Positions 5,998 to 7,962 of a stretch of 7,962 nucleotides of DNA are shown here, piece after piece. Each line of letters starts with the position of its first letter. Positions within the stretch are counted from its first letter, which is position 1. Source of the stretch: Bacillota bacterium (GTDB lineage Bacteria; Bacillota_E; JAJZYS01; JAJYTV01); contig JAJZVM010000179.1 in NCBI GenBank assembly GCA_021845645.1, positions 1 to 7,962 of the forward strand, read 5' to 3'. The notes under the pieces were generated by a model. The model was given only the letters and a program-made list of their open reading frames with translations, ran no database searches and was not told where the DNA came from. Made by a program: the position numbers and the translations under genes.

Positions 5998-6040
5998 TTG
6001 CCATTTGCATGTCGTGTAACTCTATGATATGACATATTTA
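5998..6040. promoter_or_regulatory. Divergent promoter region with candidate MarR operator
   Basis: A plus-strand promoter for the CMD gene may be TTGCCA (5998-6003) and TATGAT (6023-6028), with a longish 19-nt spacer. On the minus strand TATCAT covers the same bases, with a weak TTTCCT 17 nt upstream of it. The palindrome ATATG-A-CATAT (6027-6037) overlaps the -10, and ATGTC (6009-6013) with GACAT (6031-6035) forms a wider inverted repeat. This is the AT-rich island of a GC-rich intergenic region, fitting a MarR-type operator that represses both directions. The assignment rests on position and symmetry only. Confidence 0.45.
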
Positions 6041-6065
6041 CGCTTCAGGAAAGGGGATCTGAGAA

Positions 6066-6530
6066 ATGACCCACGCATCGACCCCGGGCGATCACCGAAG
6101 CACCCTTGACGGGTTGGGTACGGACGCGCCGCGTCGGCAGCCCACTCTCTCTCCCGCGGCGGTTACAGGGCGTATAGCCATGGAGGCTGCAGCCCCAGGA
6201 ATACCCGACCGCCTCGAATCCTCGATCGGCGCAATTTCACCCAACATGGTGCGTCGCATCTACGAGCACATCTGGGGCGACGTCCACCAGGACGCCACGA
6301 TCAGCCTACGCGACCGCACGATCTCCGCCATCGCCGCACTGACGGCCATTGGCGGTGCGGAGACGAACCTCAAGCTTCAGATGTACGTCGGGCTCAATCT
6401 TGGCCTGAGCGCGCAGGAGATAGTCGCCGTGATCGAGCAGACCGCTGTTGTCGCGGGCTTCCCGCGTGCCCAGGCCGCGCTTCAGGTCGCAAGGGAGGTC
6501 CTCGATGCGCCGAGCATCCCACCGCGGTAA
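6066..6530 (+). CDS. Carboxymuconolactone decarboxylase (CMD)-fold protein
   Basis: A 154-aa protein; ATG 6066 has AAGGGGA 8 nt upstream. Residues about 80-145 carry the CMD signature: LRDRTISAIAALTAIGG, then LKLQMYVGLNLGLSAQEIVAVIEQ, then AVVAGFPRAQAALQVAREVL. The first about 60 residues are a variable extension. The family includes 4-carboxymuconolactone decarboxylase (beta-ketoadipate pathway) and AhpD-like peroxidases. There is no CxxC, so an AhpD-type thiol role is excluded. In the many members I recall, a His stands where LKLQMY has Gln, so true PcaC activity is doubtful. It is probably cytoplasmic and oligomeric, and is likely co-transcribed with the lactonase-like gene downstream. Confidence 0.85.
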   Translation: MTHASTPGDHRSTLDGLGTDAPRRQPTLSPAAVTGRIAMEAAAPGIPDRLESSIGAISPNMVRRIYEHIWGDVHQDATISLRDRTISAIAALTAIGGAETNLKLQMYVGLNLGLSAQEIVAVIEQTAVVAGFPRAQAALQVAREVLDAPSIPPR

Positions 6531-6646
6531 CCATGGATGGCGGATGGTCCCAGGAATTCGCGAACGCTCGGGATCAGCACCGCCTTGAAAGGGTCGCGAA
6601 ACAATACGGTGGAGATCCGGGACTTCAGTGGAGGGAGTGCAGGGGC

Positions 6647-7528
6647 GTGCGCATCCATGCAATACAGACGGGGTGGGTGCAGGTTCGTCGTAATCAGATT
6701 TTGGCGCGAAAGGAAGACGGACTCCGTGTGCTGCGCACCATCGCCGATCGAGAGTGGGCGGCGCCGGTGCCGATCCACGCCTGGCTTGTCGAACACCCCG
6801 AAGGGCTGCTCCTGGTCGACACGGGGGAAACGGCGCGGGTGGCGGACCCCGGCCACCACCCCGGATGGCATCCGTATTTTCGTCGCAGTGTCCGCTTTGA
6901 AGTGCGTAGACACGAAGAAATCGATGCGCAACTGCAAGCGCTCGGGGTGGACACGGGCGACGTACGCTGGGTGGTGCTGACCCATTTGCACACCGACCAT
7001 GCCGGCGGGATTCGCCACTTTCCGCAGGCGGAAGTGATCGTGGATCCGACCGAGTGGCAGGCGGCACAGGGCCCTTCGGGCATACTGCGCGGCTACCTGC
7101 CGCAGCATTGGCCGAGCGCGCTGAAACCGCACCACGCACTGTACAAAGATGGCCAGTGGGGGGCGTTCGAGCGCAGCATGCGGCTGACATCGGCGGGCGA
7201 TGTGCGCATCATCCCGACTCCGGGGCACACATCCGGGCATCTCTCCGTGTCGATCTCCCTGCTGGAGTGCGACGTACTGCTCGCAGGCGACCTGTCCTAC
7301 ACCCAGGAGGCGCTGCTCGCCGACCGATTGGATGGCGTCGCTCCCAGCGCACGGCTGGCGCACCAGACGCTTCGGACAATGCGACGCCACGTCGGTATGC
7401 GTCCCACAGTGTATCTACCGTCGCATGATCCCGGATCTGCAGACCGCCTTGCCCGCCGTGCATTCGTCGAACCTATCGATCGGACCCAAGGGCCGTCCGC
7501 CTTTCCCGGAGCTGCGGGCGGCTCCTGA
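6647..7528 (+). CDS. Metallo-beta-lactamase-fold hydrolase, N-acyl homoserine lactonase-like
   Basis: A 293-aa protein from GTG 6647, which has GGAGGGAG 9 nt upstream and where family-like sequence begins (VRIHAIQTGWVQVRRNQ). The frame is open back to ATG 6533, 2 nt after the CMD stop, but those 38 extra codons do not look like the family. Metal ligands: THLHTDHAGG (HxHxDH), then TPGHTSGH, then Asp in LLAGDLSYTQE, then SHDP near the C-terminus. HPEGLLLVDTGET and the DLSYTQE segment match the AHL-lactonase (AiiA/AhlL-like) subgroup, which opens lactone rings with a dinuclear zinc site. All ligands are present, so it should be active; quorum quenching or hydrolysis of another lactone are both possible. 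A strong terminator follows. Confidence 0.87.
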   Translation: MRIHAIQTGWVQVRRNQILARKEDGLRVLRTIADREWAAPVPIHAWLVEHPEGLLLVDTGETARVADPGHHPGWHPYFRRSVRFEVRRHEEIDAQLQALGVDTGDVRWVVLTHLHTDHAGGIRHFPQAEVIVDPTEWQAAQGPSGILRGYLPQHWPSALKPHHALYKDGQWGAFERSMRLTSAGDVRIIPTPGHTSGHLSVSISLLECDVLLAGDLSYTQEALLADRLDGVAPSARLAHQTLRTMRRHVGMRPTVYLPSHDPGSADRLARRAFVEPIDRTQGPSAFPGAAGGS

Positions 7529-7609
7529 CCTGAGGAGGAGGGCCGGAGCCCGCGCGCCACTGCAGCAGAATTGGGTAGGAGACGGGGGTCTTCCTCCACT
7601 CTCAACGTA

Positions 7610-7639
7610 GCGACCCGCCCCCTCGCCGGGGCGGGTCGC
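7610..7639 (+). terminator. Strong intrinsic terminator after the lactonase-like gene
   Basis: GCGACCCGCCCC (7610-7621) pairs perfectly over 12 bp with GGGGCGGGTCGC (7628-7639) around a 6-nt loop. A T-containing trailer (CTGTCTGTCTGTCC) follows on the plus strand. It lies between the convergent lactonase-like gene and the minus-strand gene at 7749-7958 and may stop both. I see no gene or other element in the rest of 7529-7748 apart from short CTGT tandem tracts. Confidence 0.8.
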
Positions 7640-7748
7640 CTGTCTGTCTGTCCTTCGCTCTCAAATACCCTGCCCGATCCGCCGTCTGTCTGTCGCACGT
7701 ACCGCGCCTGCTCACAGCCACTCCGACCCTTGTCGCTTGTTCATGAGG

Positions 7749-7958
7749 CTACCTGTCTCGGAAAGCCTCTCCGAAAGCCTTGATGAGTAGTCCCACTCCA
7801 GCGATCAGCCCGGTGAAGACGGCTACCTGCTGCCAACTCCCGTGCGCCGGCTCGACCAGCACCTGAACAGCAACAGCGATTGCGATGAACCCGATCGCCA
7901 TGATGGTGACAAGTTGTATACCGCTCATCCGCTTGGCAAGCGGCGGTTCCTTGGGCAC
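7749..7958 (-). CDS. Small membrane protein, two predicted helices (5' end near window edge)
   Basis: A 69-aa protein from GTG 7958. The frame is still open at the window edge (the previous codon is CTG), so the true start may lie outside; an internal ATG starts at MSGIQL. Two hydrophobic segments are visible: about 14-35 (IQLVTIMAIGFIAIAVAVQVLV) and about 45-60 (VAVFTGLIAGVGLLIKAFG), ending in a charged tail (EAFRDR). No family is recognised. It is similar in size and topology to the small membrane proteins at the left of the window, but no clear sequence similarity is visible. Confidence 0.55.
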   Translation of the reverse strand: MPKEPPLAKRMSGIQLVTIMAIGFIAIAVAVQVLVEPAHGSWQQVAVFTGLIAGVGLLIKAFGEAFRDR

Positions 7959-7962
7959 CAGT

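Noticed and set aside
6533..6646. N-terminal extension of the lactonase-like protein from ATG 6533
   Set aside because: The 38 extra residues do not resemble the family, and GTG 6647 has a good Shine-Dalgarno site, though use of ATG 6533 by coupling to the CMD stop cannot be excluded.
6306..7390. Long minus-strand ORFs at 6306-7190 and 6482-7390
   Set aside because: Antisense to the CMD and lactonase-like genes, whose catalytic motifs are intact; the products show no domain.
7639..7694. Two (CTGT)n tracts as a simple repeat or CRISPR-like array
   Set aside because: Only about three short units each; the first is the terminator trailer, and there is no repeat-spacer pattern.
1..7962. tRNA, rRNA, riboswitch or CRISPR array
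   Set aside because: No cloverleaf, conserved rRNA segment, aptamer-like fold or regularly spaced repeat was recognised on either strand by eye.

Overview
The window is GC-rich with strong Shine-Dalgarno sites (AAGGAGGT, GGAGG, AGGGGG), frequent GTG/TTG starts and a DUF6431-type gene. This suggests a high-GC member of the Bacillota (Symbiobacterium/Thermaerobacter-like) or a relative. That assignment is an inference, because no rRNA or housekeeping gene is present.

Layout. (1) 3-673, plus strand: three tightly coupled genes for small two-helix membrane proteins; the first is cut by the window edge, and the first and third look like paralogs. A GC-rich hairpin (688-720) follows. (2) About 810-4250, minus strand: a compact transposon-like module. 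In transcription order it encodes a DUF6431-like zinc-ribbon/HTH protein, an IS481/Mu-type DDE transposase, an ExeA/TniB-type AAA ATPase and an unrecognised 146-aa helical protein. The last three genes are joined by TGATG and ATGA overlaps. The transposase is broken by a 26-bp insertion: a 20-bp TTATGC-N8-GCATAA hairpin flanked by the 6-bp direct repeat CGCAGG. Removing it in thought restores the frame and gives exactly 35 residues between the second Asp and the catalytic Glu. (3) 4249-6040, minus strand: a hairpin terminator, a TTG-started alpha/beta hydrolase, a MarR-type regulator, and a 43-codon leader ORF with a near-perfect Shine-Dalgarno site that overlaps the MarR start. (4) 6066-7528, plus strand, divergent from MarR: a carboxymuconolactone-decarboxylase-fold protein and an AHL-lactonase-like metallo-beta-lactamase-fold hydrolase, closed by a strong terminator at 7610-7639. 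(5) 7749-7958, minus strand: a small two-helix membrane protein at the window edge.

How it may work together. The MarR regulator probably controls the divergent promoters at about 5998-6040, where a short palindrome (ATATGACATAT) overlaps the candidate -10. The hydrolase, CMD-fold protein and lactonase would then form a small inducible set acting on a lactone, ester or aromatic breakdown product; the substrate cannot be read from the sequence. The transposon module sits directly beside the hydrolase terminator. Its gene set (DDE transposase, AAA ATPase, two accessory proteins) recalls the Tn7/Tn5053/Mu plan but is none of these, and it is the most likely place for an undescribed system. This copy should be non-autonomous, since its transposase frame is broken.
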